DNA of 42,575 nucleotides from an uncultured Acidobacteriia bacterium (lineage in GTDB: Bacteria; Acidobacteriota; Terriglobia; Bryobacterales; Bryobacteraceae). Shown here one piece after another: positions 17,044-26,788 of the stretch. The DNA is taken from NCBI GenBank assembly GCA_903925015.1, contig CAIYDY010000456.1, positions 1 through 42,575 on the forward strand. The letters are read 5' to 3'. The position numbers were made by a program, and so were the translations under genes. A model generated the notes under the pieces. It was not told where the DNA came from and did not search any database. It saw nothing but the letters and a program-made list of their open reading frames with translations. Position 1 is the stretch's first letter. The number at the start of each line of letters is the position of its first letter.

Positions 17044-17622
17044 ATGGACTTACAAATGGAGGCGGCGGGAATGGTGCCCGTCACACTCACCATCAACGGA
17101 ACGGTCCACAGTTTGGAGGTGCATGCCCTCACCACCCTGCTGATCACCCTACGCGAACATCTGGGTCTGAACGGAACCAAAATCGGTTGTGGACACGGGC
17201 AGTGCGGCGCGTGCACCGTACTGATCGATGGACAACGCAGACTGTCCTGTCTCACGTTCGCCGCATCGGTACACGGCAAGTCCGTCACTTCGATCGAGGG
17301 GCTCGCCGACGGTCCCAATCTGCACCCAGTCCAGCAGGCGTTTCTCCGCCACGAAGGATTTCAGTGCGGTTACTGCACTCCTGGCCAAATCCTCTCCGCC
17401 ACCGGACTTCTGAGGAACTGCGGACGACTTGGCCGCGAACCGGTTCCTCCCTCACTTGGAGCCGTGCCCCGCGCGGCCCGTCCGCTTCTGAGCGAGCCAT
17501 GCGGACGCACCCGGAGCGCCGTGGCCGAGGCAATGAGCGGCAATATCTGCCGCTGCGGAGCCTACGAACAGATTGTTTCCGCCGTGCTGGAAGCCATGGA
17601 ACTGGAGGACGCACACGCATGA
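17044..17622 (+). CDS. Aldehyde oxidoreductase 2Fe-2S subunit (PaoA-like)
   Basis: A 192-aa electron-transfer subunit of the xanthine dehydrogenase/molybdenum hydroxylase family. The plant-type ferredoxin cluster is held by the Cys in GCGHGQCGACTVLIDG and RRLSC; the second 2Fe-2S cluster by CGYCTPGQI and NICRCGAYEQI. All eight cysteines are present. A linker of about 40 residues between the last two pairs is long, as in PaoA. Unlike E. coli PaoA, no Tat signal precedes the ferredoxin domain, so the complex is predicted to be cytoplasmic. The stop overlaps the FAD-subunit start (ATGA). First gene of the nine-gene run. Confidence 0.93.
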   Translation: MDLQMEAAGMVPVTLTINGTVHSLEVHALTTLLITLREHLGLNGTKIGCGHGQCGACTVLIDGQRRLSCLTFAASVHGKSVTSIEGLADGPNLHPVQQAFLRHEGFQCGYCTPGQILSATGLLRNCGRLGREPVPPSLGAVPRAARPLLSEPCGRTRSAVAEAMSGNICRCGAYEQIVSAVLEAMELEDAHA

Positions 17623-18599
17623 TGTTCGAGCGCGCCGAATTCATTGAAGATGCGATCCATGCCAAGTCGAGCGGAGCAACCCTGCTGGCCGGAGGCACCA
17701 GCGTCGTCGACCTGATGCAATTGGGCCTCGAAATACCCAGCAAGCTGACGTATCTGGAAACACTGGGGCTGGATTTCATCGAGCACCAGCCCAACGGTGC
17801 CATGGTGGTGGGCTCCCTCTGCCACCAAAGCCGTCTCGCCCACGATTCCGGCTGTGCGGAGCGCTTCCCGCTTCTGAGCGAAGCCATCCTGAGCGGGGCA
17901 TCCCCGCAAATCCGAAACATGGCCACGGTTGGCGGCAACCTTTTGCAGCGTACCCGGTGCTCCAGCTTCCGGGATTTCGCCTCCCCCTGCAACAAACGGA
18001 AGCCGGGATCGGGATGTCCCGCTCTCGAGGCTCCTGCGCGCGGATACGCAATCTTCGGGCGCTCCGAAAACTGCATTGCCACATTTCCTTCCGATCAGGC
18101 GACAGCCTTGGTGGCGCTTCATGCGTCGGTAACGGTGCGGGGGCGCGTAGGTCCACGCACGATCCCCTTGGAACAGTTTTTTCTGTTACCCGGCGATACG
18201 CCGCACCGTGACAACGACCTCGCCTGTGACGAAGTCCTGCTTTCCATCCACGTGGCGGCGGAATCGGCGAACTTGAACTCCGCCTATGTCAAAATCCGGG
18301 ATCGGCAATCCTACGTTTTCGCCATCGCTTCCGCCGCTGTTGCATTGCGGATCGAACAAGGCCGGGTCACGTTCGCGAGTATCGTGATGGGCAGCGTGGC
18401 AGCACGGCCTTGGCGCGCGACGGAATCCGAATCCGCCATCTTGAACGGGCCGGCCACCGACGAAACATTCGAGCATGCGGCCCGGTTGGCCATAAAGGGA
18501 GCCCACCGAGTACCGGAAACGGAAGGTAAAATCCGGCTCACCAAAGCCGCTGTTCTGGAAGCATTGTACCGAGCCTACCGGGGAGGCCAGTCACGATGA
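17619..18599 (+). CDS. Aldehyde oxidoreductase FAD subunit (PaoB-like)
   Basis: A 326-aa FAD-binding subunit. LLAGGTSVVDLMQLG near residue 22 is the FAD pyrophosphate loop, and QIRNMATVGGNLLQRTRC the second FAD motif. The Cys-rich insert RTRCSSFRDFASPCNKRKPG followed by SGCPAL, plus the Cys in SENCIATFPSD, matches the extra 4Fe-4S cluster site of E. coli PaoB, which separates this enzyme from xanthine dehydrogenase. ATG 17619 overlaps the previous stop, and the stop overlaps the next start. It would pass electrons from the Mo centre to an acceptor that may be oxygen, giving superoxide or peroxide. Confidence 0.92.
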   Translation: MMFERAEFIEDAIHAKSSGATLLAGGTSVVDLMQLGLEIPSKLTYLETLGLDFIEHQPNGAMVVGSLCHQSRLAHDSGCAERFPLLSEAILSGASPQIRNMATVGGNLLQRTRCSSFRDFASPCNKRKPGSGCPALEAPARGYAIFGRSENCIATFPSDQATALVALHASVTVRGRVGPRTIPLEQFFLLPGDTPHRDNDLACDEVLLSIHVAAESANLNSAYVKIRDRQSYVFAIASAAVALRIEQGRVTFASIVMGSVAARPWRATESESAILNGPATDETFEHAARLAIKGAHRVPETEGKIRLTKAAVLEALYRAYRGGQSR

Positions 18600-20830
18600 A
18601 CCAATACTTGGATAAACCCATGCATCGGGTGGATGGATCGCTCAAGGTGTCCGGACAGGCGCACTACACGGCGGAGACCGCCCCCGGTAGCGTTCTTTAC
18701 GGCGGGATGGTTCTGGCGTCGATCGCCAAGGGGCGGATCACCGCAATCAACTCGGCCATGGCCGAAAGCTTTCCCGGTGTCTTGGGTGTTGTCGACATGC
18801 GCACTGCGCCGAAGATGAATCGCGTGGAAACCTTTCCGCGCGGTCCTGCTGGCGAAACCCTGGTACCGCTGCAAGGTCCCGAAATTTTCTATCCCGGCCA
18901 ACCGATCGGACTGGTAGTCGCAACCAGTCTGGAAATGGCTCTGACCGCAGCCCTCTTTGTCCATGTCCAGTACGATTCCGAGGAGCCTTCCACCTTTGCG
19001 GGAGAGGGCATTCCGGGCGGGGCGGTCCGCACCATGATGGGCGGCGTCCACGGCGACACGGCCGGCGTATGGGACACAGCTGCCGCCCGGCTCGACGCGG
19101 AGTACGACACTCCGGGCAACCACCCTTGTCCCATGGAACTCCACGCGTCGGTCGCCGAATGGAAGGGGGAGATGTTGGAAGTGGCCGACACATCCCAGTG
19201 GCCGCTGGGGGTCCGCTACACTCTGGCCACCATGCTCGGAATTCCCCGCGAAAACATACGGGTGCGCGTTCCGTATGTCGGCGGAGCGTTTGGCGGCAAG
19301 GTCCTGACCTACGCCCACACGATCCTCACCGTGTTAGCCGCCAAGCGGTTTGGGAAGGCCGTCAAGACTATTCTGACCCGTGATCAGGCTATGAATTTCA
19401 CTGGCTACCGGCCCCCTTCGCGACATTTGCTCCGGCTCACGGCGGACGGCGACGGTCGCATCGGGCTGCTCGAACACAAGACGGTATCCCAGACCTCAAT
19501 TTCCGACCGGTACCTTTTGCCTGCGGGCGAAATGTCGGAAGTTCTTTACTCGGCCCATGCGCGGAACATCGAACATTGGCTGGTCCCCGTGAACGCCAGT
19601 ACTCCGAGCATCATGCGCGCGCCGGGCGAAGCTCCCGGAATGTTCGCGTTGGAATCCGCGATGGACGAGATCGCTTGGTCGCTCAAAATGGATCCGGTCG
19701 AATTCCGCCTACGGAACATCCCGGGACAACACCCATCCGGTCTCCGGTGGTCCAGCCATGAGCTCGCGGCTTGCCTGACGGAGGGTGCGAAGGCATTCGG
19801 ATGGACGCAACCCCACGCCCCGCGCGAGTTGGAGGACGGCGACTGGTGGATCGGGCACGGCCTCGCGGCGGCTTGCTACGGAGCTTACCGGTCCCAGGCA
19901 GCTGTGCGCCTGGCGCTTTCCGAGACCGGCAAGCTTGTCGCGTCCACGGCCACCTCGGAGATTGGCAACGGTGTTCAGACTGTCCTCACGCAAATTCTTT
20001 GCGATACCCTGCGGGTGGGCTCCGACCTCGTGGAGGTCCGTTTCGGTGATACCGAGTTCCCTGCCGCACCGGTGGTGGGCGCGTCCCGAACGACGGCATC
20101 CATCGGGCCCGCCGTACTCGATGCTGCGGAAAAGCTTCTTTCCCGTTTGCATGGAATCGCAAAGTCCGACAGCAATTCGCCATTCTTTGGAACGACACCG
20201 GAACTGGTGAGGTTTGAGGGGTTGCAGCTGGTGGGCGGCGGCCATTCCGAGAACGCCGCCGACCTGATGCGCCGCAACGGGCTTGGAACCATCGAGTGCG
20301 AGGGCTTTGCCGGACCGCAGGAACTTGGCAAGGAAGCTTGGGAAACATTGCGCAGCGGTGTGAACACGATTCGCATGCCGCTCGGCCGGGACGCCGCGAT
20401 GTACAGCTTTGGAGCCCATTTTGTCTCCGTCCGCGTGCACAAACGGCTGGGTACCGTGCGCGTGGACCGCATCGTGGGCCGGTACGCGGCTGGCCGCATC
20501 CTCAACCCGTTGGGGGCGCGCAACCAAATCATCGGCGGACTGGTTTTTGGCCTGGGCCAGGCGTTGATGGAGGAAATCGTCTACCACCCTGCGGAGGCGG
20601 GTATACTCAACAACAATCTCAACGACTACCGCGTGCCTACCGCAGCCGATATGCCCGTTTTCGACATCGGCTTCGTGCAGGATTCGGATTCATTTGCAAA
20701 CGAACTCGGCACCAAGAGCGTCGGGGAGCTCGGTTGCGCTGGCTTGGCCGGTGCCATTGGCAATGCGGTTCACCACGCCACGGGCATTCGTCTACGCCGC
20801 CTCCCAATCCATCCCGAAGCCCTCATTTGA
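18596..20830 (+). CDS. Aldehyde oxidoreductase molybdopterin-binding subunit (PaoC-like)
   Basis: A 744-aa catalytic subunit, length as in PaoC/YagR. KPMHRVDGSLKVSGQAHYTAE is the usual start. VPYVGGAFGGK is a molybdopterin-dithiolene loop, and STPSIMRAPGEAPGMFALE and ATSEIGNGVQTVLTQ are further cofactor segments. The catalytic Glu is in KSVGELGCAGLAGAIGNAVHHATG. The enzyme should oxidise aldehydes, often aromatic, to acids using Mo-MCD (family knowledge). No PaoD-type insertion chaperone gene is adjacent, so cofactor maturation would rely on a gene elsewhere. Confidence 0.93.
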   Translation: MNQYLDKPMHRVDGSLKVSGQAHYTAETAPGSVLYGGMVLASIAKGRITAINSAMAESFPGVLGVVDMRTAPKMNRVETFPRGPAGETLVPLQGPEIFYPGQPIGLVVATSLEMALTAALFVHVQYDSEEPSTFAGEGIPGGAVRTMMGGVHGDTAGVWDTAAARLDAEYDTPGNHPCPMELHASVAEWKGEMLEVADTSQWPLGVRYTLATMLGIPRENIRVRVPYVGGAFGGKVLTYAHTILTVLAAKRFGKAVKTILTRDQAMNFTGYRPPSRHLLRLTADGDGRIGLLEHKTVSQTSISDRYLLPAGEMSEVLYSAHARNIEHWLVPVNASTPSIMRAPGEAPGMFALESAMDEIAWSLKMDPVEFRLRNIPGQHPSGLRWSSHELAACLTEGAKAFGWTQPHAPRELEDGDWWIGHGLAAACYGAYRSQAAVRLALSETGKLVASTATSEIGNGVQTVLTQILCDTLRVGSDLVEVRFGDTEFPAAPVVGASRTTASIGPAVLDAAEKLLSRLHGIAKSDSNSPFFGTTPELVRFEGLQLVGGGHSENAADLMRRNGLGTIECEGFAGPQELGKEAWETLRSGVNTIRMPLGRDAAMYSFGAHFVSVRVHKRLGTVRVDRIVGRYAAGRILNPLGARNQIIGGLVFGLGQALMEEIVYHPAEAGILNNNLNDYRVPTAADMPVFDIGFVQDSDSFANELGTKSVGELGCAGLAGAIGNAVHHATGIRLRRLPIHPEALI

Positions 20831-20849
20831 CACCAAGGAACATCCAATC

Positions 20850-21521
<672 letters not shown>

Positions 21522-21530
21522 GGAAACCAA

Positions 21531-22166
21531 ATGTCCAACCATCTCTTCGAGACCCTGACACCGGACAACGCGGTGATGCTGCTGATCGACCACCAGGTCG
21601 GGACGATGAACTTCGGCATCGCCGATATCGATGTCCTGCATCTGAAAAACCAGACCCTGTGGCTTGCCGAGGCGGCGGGCATCTTCGGCATTCCGGTTAT
21701 CCTGACCACTAGCAATCCCGACGGAGCCAATGGCCCCTTGTTTCCGGAATTGCTGGCGGCATGTCCCGGCGCGCCTGTTATTGACCGATTGATCATCAAT
21801 GCCTGGAACGACCCGAATTTTGTCGCTGCGGTACAGAGAACGGGACGCAGGAAGCTGATCATGGCCGGTGTGACAGCTGACGTGTGCCTAACCTTCCCGG
21901 CCATCGGAGCGGTGCGCGACGGCTATGACGTTTATGCCGTGATGGACGCCTCCGGCACGGTCAACCAGCATGCGCTTCAAGCCGCCGTGAGCCGGATGTG
22001 CCAGGTGGGCGTGAAGATTGCGAACACCAATATGGTGATCGCCGAGATCCTGGCGGATTGGTCCAGTTCATACGGTGCACGCCTCGGCAAACTGTATTCC
22101 GAGCGCTTGCCGAACTTCGGCTTTATCGCTGCCCACCTCAAGCACCAAGCGGCACTACGGGCATAG
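21531..22166 (+). CDS. Isochorismatase-family cysteine hydrolase (YcaC-like)
   Basis: A 211-aa protein of the isochorismatase-like family. The N-terminal AVMLLIDHQVGTMNF carries the catalytic Asp, and KLIMAGVTADVCLTFPAIGAVRDGYDVYAVMDASGT the catalytic Cys and the usual cis-peptide region. Length and the extended C-terminus (MVIAEILADW) resemble YcaC, whose natural substrate is not established. It starts 9 bp behind sod and ends 7 bp before the porin gene. In this setting it may hydrolyse an amide or ester product of the pathway (inference). Confidence 0.87.
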   Translation: MSNHLFETLTPDNAVMLLIDHQVGTMNFGIADIDVLHLKNQTLWLAEAAGIFGIPVILTTSNPDGANGPLFPELLAACPGAPVIDRLIINAWNDPNFVAAVQRTGRRKLIMAGVTADVCLTFPAIGAVRDGYDVYAVMDASGTVNQHALQAAVSRMCQVGVKIANTNMVIAEILADWSSSYGARLGKLYSERLPNFGFIAAHLKHQAALRA

Positions 22167-22173
22167 GGTCCGC

Positions 22174-23577
22174 ATGCACCCGATCAGAGCAAACAGGGCT
22201 TGGATCGCCATCCTAGCCCTTCCGCTCCTCCCCCATGCCGCCCCGGGGCAGCTCGCGTCCGACGCAACTCTCCGGCCTCCGCTCACTCCGATTCATTCGA
22301 TGGGCGACTACAGTTTTCTCGTTGATCCGGCGCAAAGGACGGACATATGGGACAGGCTGAAGTTCATCCGGCTCGGCGATTCGATCTTTCTGACATTGGG
22401 CGCGGAATACCGTTTGGAGCACGAGGTGTTCCGAACCAGCAACTGGGGTGCGGGACCGCAGGACGGCACCGGGTATTTGCTGCAACGAATCATGCCCCAC
22501 GCCTGCATCCGGATGGGGAGTGCGCTCCGGGTTTTCGTGTCGCTGAAATTCGATGATGTTTTCGGTCGCAACGGCGGACCGAGGCCCGGATTTGACCGCA
22601 ACCGCGCCGACATCCACGAGGGCTTCGTAGACTTGGGCACCGGCACCGCCAGCGTCACGGCAAGGCTGGGCCGCCAGGAGTTGATCTTCGGAGCTGGCAA
22701 GTTCACCAGCAATAATGAGGGCGTCAACGTGCGTCTCAGCTTCGACGCGGCCCGCGTCACCCTCAAAAATCACGGATGGGAGTCTAATCTGTTCGCGGGC
22801 CGGCCGGTTTCGAACCGGCCCGGAGCCTTCGATGATACTCCCAACCACAGACAGGCATTCTGGGGTGTTTATGCAACAGCCCCGCCACTTCGCCAAATGC
22901 GGGTGGATGGGTACTATCTGGGGCTCGACACGAAGCTCGCCCAATACCAACAGGGCCAAGGGCACGAACTGCGGCACACCGTCGGCTCCCGGTTCTACAC
23001 CAAGCCTGCCCCGGGTGGCATCGATTTCGACGGCGACGCGGCCTGGCAATTCGGAACCTTTGGACCGGACACGATCCGGGCATGGACGGTCGCCACGGAA
23101 ACCGGGTACCGCTGGGGGTTTGTCAGATTCCGCCCGCGTGTCGCGATGAAGGCGGATGTCGCCAGCGGTGACGGCAATCCTTCGGACCATACCCTTGGAA
23201 CGTTCAATCCGCTCTTTCCCAAGGGTGGATACTTTGGAAAGATGGTGCTCGGCGGACCATACAATTTTTATGATCTCCATCCGGTGCTCCAACTCGCGCC
23301 CAGTCGAACTGTGACACTGCAAGCGGATTGGGACTGGTTCTGGCGGCAATCGATCCGCGACGGGATTTACGGGGGCGGGTTTCGCCTCCGGGATGGCCTC
23401 GCCAGCCGCGCACGCGCCATCGGTTCCCAGGGAAATATGGAGGTCCGGTGGTCGCTTGACCGGCACCTGACTCTGGTGCTGAACTTGGCGACATTCCTGC
23501 CAGGACAGTTTCTGAAGGAAACCGGACCGGCAAAAACGGTCCTGTTTGCCAACTCCGGCTTTACCTATCGTTTTTGA
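22174..23577 (+). CDS. Alginate-export-family outer-membrane porin
   Basis: A 467-aa protein beginning at ATG 22174, with a signal peptide (AWIAILALPLLPHAAPGQ). The rest is strand-rich with alternating hydrophobic/aromatic residues: FLTLGAEYRLEHEVF, ARLGRQELIFGAGKFTS and KTVLFANSGFTYRF at the end, which finishes with Phe as outer-membrane barrels do. The pattern R-L-G-R-Q-E-L and the loops agree with the Alginate_exp (AlgE-like) family, which also includes porins for aromatic or other small substrates. Likely role: uptake or release of the substrate of the neighbouring oxidoreductase. Seven bp separate it from the preceding gene. Confidence 0.82.
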   Translation: MHPIRANRAWIAILALPLLPHAAPGQLASDATLRPPLTPIHSMGDYSFLVDPAQRTDIWDRLKFIRLGDSIFLTLGAEYRLEHEVFRTSNWGAGPQDGTGYLLQRIMPHACIRMGSALRVFVSLKFDDVFGRNGGPRPGFDRNRADIHEGFVDLGTGTASVTARLGRQELIFGAGKFTSNNEGVNVRLSFDAARVTLKNHGWESNLFAGRPVSNRPGAFDDTPNHRQAFWGVYATAPPLRQMRVDGYYLGLDTKLAQYQQGQGHELRHTVGSRFYTKPAPGGIDFDGDAAWQFGTFGPDTIRAWTVATETGYRWGFVRFRPRVAMKADVASGDGNPSDHTLGTFNPLFPKGGYFGKMVLGGPYNFYDLHPVLQLAPSRTVTLQADWDWFWRQSIRDGIYGGGFRLRDGLASRARAIGSQGNMEVRWSLDRHLTLVLNLATFLPGQFLKETGPAKTVLFANSGFTYRF

Positions 23578-23605
23578 GAACCCATTTAAGAACAGGAGAG
23601 AACGT

Positions 23606-24361
23606 ATGAGGGTGCTTCCAGCCAACGCGCGCCGTCATTTCCGCCGTGGGCCGTTTGAAATCCACCGGGTCTATCCCGGCTTGGCCTTTTCCGATAGCCC
23701 ATTTTCCGGCGACTCACGCGACACCGGCATTGCGGGCTTGGGCTGTTTCGACCACGCCCATCTGGAACAAGGCCTGATTGTGCCGATGCATGAGCACCGG
23801 AACGACGAGATCGTCAGCTACCTCCGTAGCGGGCAGATGCTCCATGAGGATTCGCATGGTGCCGGGGCTACTCTGACGCCAACCCACCTGATGGGAATGA
23901 ATGCCGGCAGTGGCTTCTGGCACGAGGAGAGCGTGCCGGTGGGGCAAGTGGAGATGCTCCAGATCTTTATCCGCCCCTCGGAAGCCGAGCTTCCTCCTGA
24001 GCTCCAATTCGCCGATCTCGACGAATCGGAGAGAATCGGCGGTTGGCGGCTCGTCGCCGGTCCGAGGGAAGATCTTCCTCCCCTTCGTGTGCGCCAGCAA
24101 GTCCGCCTTCTGGACACCCAACTACCGGTTGGCGGATCGCTTTCGGTGGAGCTCGATGAACCGTTCGACACCGCGTTCCTCTACGTTTTCGCCGGAGCCA
24201 TCCAGATCGACGGCAGAGCCCTCCGCGTCGGCGATGCCGCTGTCTGGACCGCTGATGAGCTCCTCCCGGCAATTCTTTCCGATGCGTCGCCGGCCGATCT
24301 GGTACTTTTCCAAATCGATTCGAGTTCGGCCTACTCCAGAAGTGGAACCATCAGCGGATAA
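23606..24361 (+). CDS. Pirin-like bicupin protein
   Basis: A 251-aa protein starting at ATG 23606, preceded by a strong ribosome site (AGGAGAG). The N-terminal cupin holds candidate metal ligands in PMHEHRNDEIVSYLRSGQMLHEDS and GSGFWHEES, matching the H-x-H...E/H set of pirins and quercetin 2,3-dioxygenase-like proteins. The C-terminal cupin (LYVFAGAIQIDGRALRVGDAAVW) has lost obvious ligands, as usual. Pirins can act as dioxygenases on flavonoids or as regulators; which applies here cannot be read. It is 28 bp downstream of the porin and 12 bp before the sensor kinase. Confidence 0.85.
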   Translation: MRVLPANARRHFRRGPFEIHRVYPGLAFSDSPFSGDSRDTGIAGLGCFDHAHLEQGLIVPMHEHRNDEIVSYLRSGQMLHEDSHGAGATLTPTHLMGMNAGSGFWHEESVPVGQVEMLQIFIRPSEAELPPELQFADLDESERIGGWRLVAGPREDLPPLRVRQQVRLLDTQLPVGGSLSVELDEPFDTAFLYVFAGAIQIDGRALRVGDAAVWTADELLPAILSDASPADLVLFQIDSSSAYSRSGTISG

Positions 24362-24373
24362 CGTCAGGGCGAG

Positions 24374-26785
24374 ATGATGGGACAGATGGATCGGCAAGGC
24401 ATGAACCGTGCGGACCCGCCTAGCGGGAGCATCCACCACGCCGACCCAGCGCGGGCAAACCAAGCACTGCAAGAAACCATTGATGCGCTGGCCGAGGTCA
24501 CGGACTTCGACCAATACGTCCCCCGCGTCCTCGACATCATCGCCCGGACCTTTGGCTCCAGAAGCTGCGCAGCATACGAAAATGATCCCGCTGGCAAGAT
24601 CTGGCTGCGCTTCTGGAGCATGGACGGACGTATGCTTCTTCCCTCCGACCTCTTGGACTTGGATCCCGCCAAATTTGCCGTGGTGCGGCAGTTGGTGGAA
24701 GGCTTCGAAGTTCCCGACAATTATCTTGGCGCGCCCTCAGCCAACCTAATCGGACCCGTTATCCTGGACCACGCTACCGGCACCTCAATTCCAATCTTCG
24801 ACCAATTCGCGGTCGGGAACAATTGGCATTGGGAGCTGAACATCGGGATCGGCAGCGGAGGCTCCCGCACTGCCACGCTCTGCATTTTCCGCGAGCACGC
24901 CCAGCCGTTCACAACCGCTGAAATCATCCTGGGTGAATCGTTGGCAAAGCAGCTGGGAGTCGCCATCAGGACCGCCCGCTTGGCCGCGCAGGCACAGGAA
25001 GCGGCTGTCGAACGGGTGCGCGAGATTCAAGCGAGACGCCTGAATGACTTCCTGGTCCGCACCGTGGAGGGACTGTCCAACGGTTCCGACATCCGCCAAG
25101 CTCTACAGGCACTGGTTACCGAGTTGGCCCGCACGGTCCAGGCGGCCCATCTGTTCCTGTTCCGCCACAATGCGGCGGCCCGGTCCCTCACCTTGGAATT
25201 GTCCTTCGTCGAGGGCCGGGTCCGTTGGGGCCCCTGTGGCGATGAGATGCCCCTGTTTGGCTCCACCTTTCCGGACGACATCACGCCCGCCTGGCACCTC
25301 ATGTGCCAGCACCGGATACTTTTCACGCCCCAAAACACGGTACTGTCGCCCGAGGAGTTTGCCTGGCCCGGAGCCTTTGACTATGCCCGGCGTTTTGAAC
25401 TCTCCGACATCGCCCATACCGTCCTGTTTTCGGGTTCCGTGCCACTGGGATCTCTCGGGTTCGGCTTCCGTGGCGGCACCAAGCTGCGGGCTGAGGACAG
25501 GCCTTTCATCGAGGCAGCCGCCCGCCAGGCGGCCATCGTCATCCGCATGCTGGATTTGAGCGAGGATGTCAAAGCCGCCGCCATCGCAAACGAACGCCAA
25601 CGCGCGGCCGAGGATCGCGCGGCCGAACTCGCCAAGACCAAGGATGCCTTGCGGCGCACCTTGGACGCCGTGGCGGCCGAACCGCTCTTGGAGCGAATTC
25701 CCAGCCGCGTCCTCTCCGCCATCACCACCCATCTGCAGTCGACCTCTTCCGCACTTTGGCTGCTGGACCCCAAGTCCGGCCGGTTCCACGCCCACCTTAT
25801 CTTCCACGAAGGCAGTGTGCTCGATTTGCATGCGGACTCCAATCCAGCTGTGGCGCAGCTCTGGGGCCGGGGACGCGACCTTGCACTCAAGCGCCATATT
25901 GAAAGCCAAAGGCCGACCGTCTACCAAACGGACGAGCTGAAATCCACCAACGGCAAGGCTTTCAGCTTCCTGCAAAGCATCGGTGTCCACACCCTGCTTG
26001 GGATTCCCCTCATCCTGGGGGGCGAGATCTTCGGCAGTCTCACCATTCGGTTCCATCAACGGCGCGAACTAAGTCCCGAGGATTTGGAACTCGCCCAAGC
26101 CATGTCACATCAGGCCACCCTGGCCATCCAGTTGACACGGCTGGCGGCTCTGGCGGGTGAAACCGCCCTCGCCGCCGAACGGGGCCGGTTTGCGCGCGAA
26201 ATCCACGATACGCTTGCCCAAGGATTTACCGGCATCCTGATGCAACTGGGAGCGGCCAGTCTTGTGCCCGGCGATCGACGGAGCGACATCGCGCCTCACA
26301 TCCACGCCGTTACCGACTTGGCCCGCTTCAGTCTTGCCGAAGCCCGCCGTTCCGTGCGTGCTCTCAGGCCGCTCGCGGTGCAGGAACTCCGCTTGGAGCA
26401 GGTGGTGGAACAACTGGCAGGCGGCATCCGCCTGCAAACCAACGCCGAGGTTACCGTCCGCATCCAAGGCGAGGCTGGCAAGTTGGCACCGCATGTGGAA
26501 ACGGAGCTTTGCCGAATTGTTCAGGAGTCGCTCAACAACGTGGTCAAGCACGCTTCGGCAAAATTCATCTCTGTACATGTGGAATTCCAGCATCCGGACT
26601 CCATTCGGATTTCCATACGGGACGATGGTGTTGGCTTTGATCCAGCGGTGCGGACGCACCCGGACCGATTCGGCATCCTGGGCATGCAGGAAAGGGCGGC
26701 ATCCATTGGAGCCTCCCTCACTATCATCAGCGAAGTTGGACGGGGCACCCAGATTGTTGTTCAGTACACAAAGGGGAGGGGCTAG
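24374..26785 (+). CDS. GAF-domain sensor histidine kinase (NarX/DegS type)
   Basis: An 803-aa soluble histidine kinase. Three GAF-like regions can be seen, at about 30-200, 215-395 and 415-605, with a helical linker (ANERQRAAEDRAAELAKTKD) between the second and third. The HisKA_3 motif ERGRFAREIHDTLAQGF puts the phosphorylated His at residue 611. The HATPase part shows the N box (LCRIVQESLNNVVKHA), RDDGVGFDP, the G box RFGILGMQERAASIGASL and a final GRGTQIVVQY. No membrane segment is evident, so it senses an intracellular or diffusible signal. It is coupled to the response regulator four bases later and probably controls the operon it ends. Confidence 0.92.
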   Translation: MMGQMDRQGMNRADPPSGSIHHADPARANQALQETIDALAEVTDFDQYVPRVLDIIARTFGSRSCAAYENDPAGKIWLRFWSMDGRMLLPSDLLDLDPAKFAVVRQLVEGFEVPDNYLGAPSANLIGPVILDHATGTSIPIFDQFAVGNNWHWELNIGIGSGGSRTATLCIFREHAQPFTTAEIILGESLAKQLGVAIRTARLAAQAQEAAVERVREIQARRLNDFLVRTVEGLSNGSDIRQALQALVTELARTVQAAHLFLFRHNAAARSLTLELSFVEGRVRWGPCGDEMPLFGSTFPDDITPAWHLMCQHRILFTPQNTVLSPEEFAWPGAFDYARRFELSDIAHTVLFSGSVPLGSLGFGFRGGTKLRAEDRPFIEAAARQAAIVIRMLDLSEDVKAAAIANERQRAAEDRAAELAKTKDALRRTLDAVAAEPLLERIPSRVLSAITTHLQSTSSALWLLDPKSGRFHAHLIFHEGSVLDLHADSNPAVAQLWGRGRDLALKRHIESQRPTVYQTDELKSTNGKAFSFLQSIGVHTLLGIPLILGGEIFGSLTIRFHQRRELSPEDLELAQAMSHQATLAIQLTRLAALAGETALAAERGRFAREIHDTLAQGFTGILMQLGAASLVPGDRRSDIAPHIHAVTDLARFSLAEARRSVRALRPLAVQELRLEQVVEQLAGGIRLQTNAEVTVRIQGEAGKLAPHVETELCRIVQESLNNVVKHASAKFISVHVEFQHPDSIRISIRDDGVGFDPAVRTHPDRFGILGMQERAASIGASLTIISEVGRGTQIVVQYTKGRG

Positions 26786-26788
26786 CCG

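Noticed and set aside
16812-17318. 168-codon minus-strand frame in the divergent gap
   Set aside because: It overlaps the conserved 2Fe-2S subunit and has no recognisable motif or ribosome site.
17044-20830. Xanthine dehydrogenase or CO dehydrogenase
   Set aside because: The extra 4Fe-4S cysteines in the FAD subunit and the subunit order match PaoABC-type aldehyde oxidoreductase; the CoxL active-site signature was not seen.
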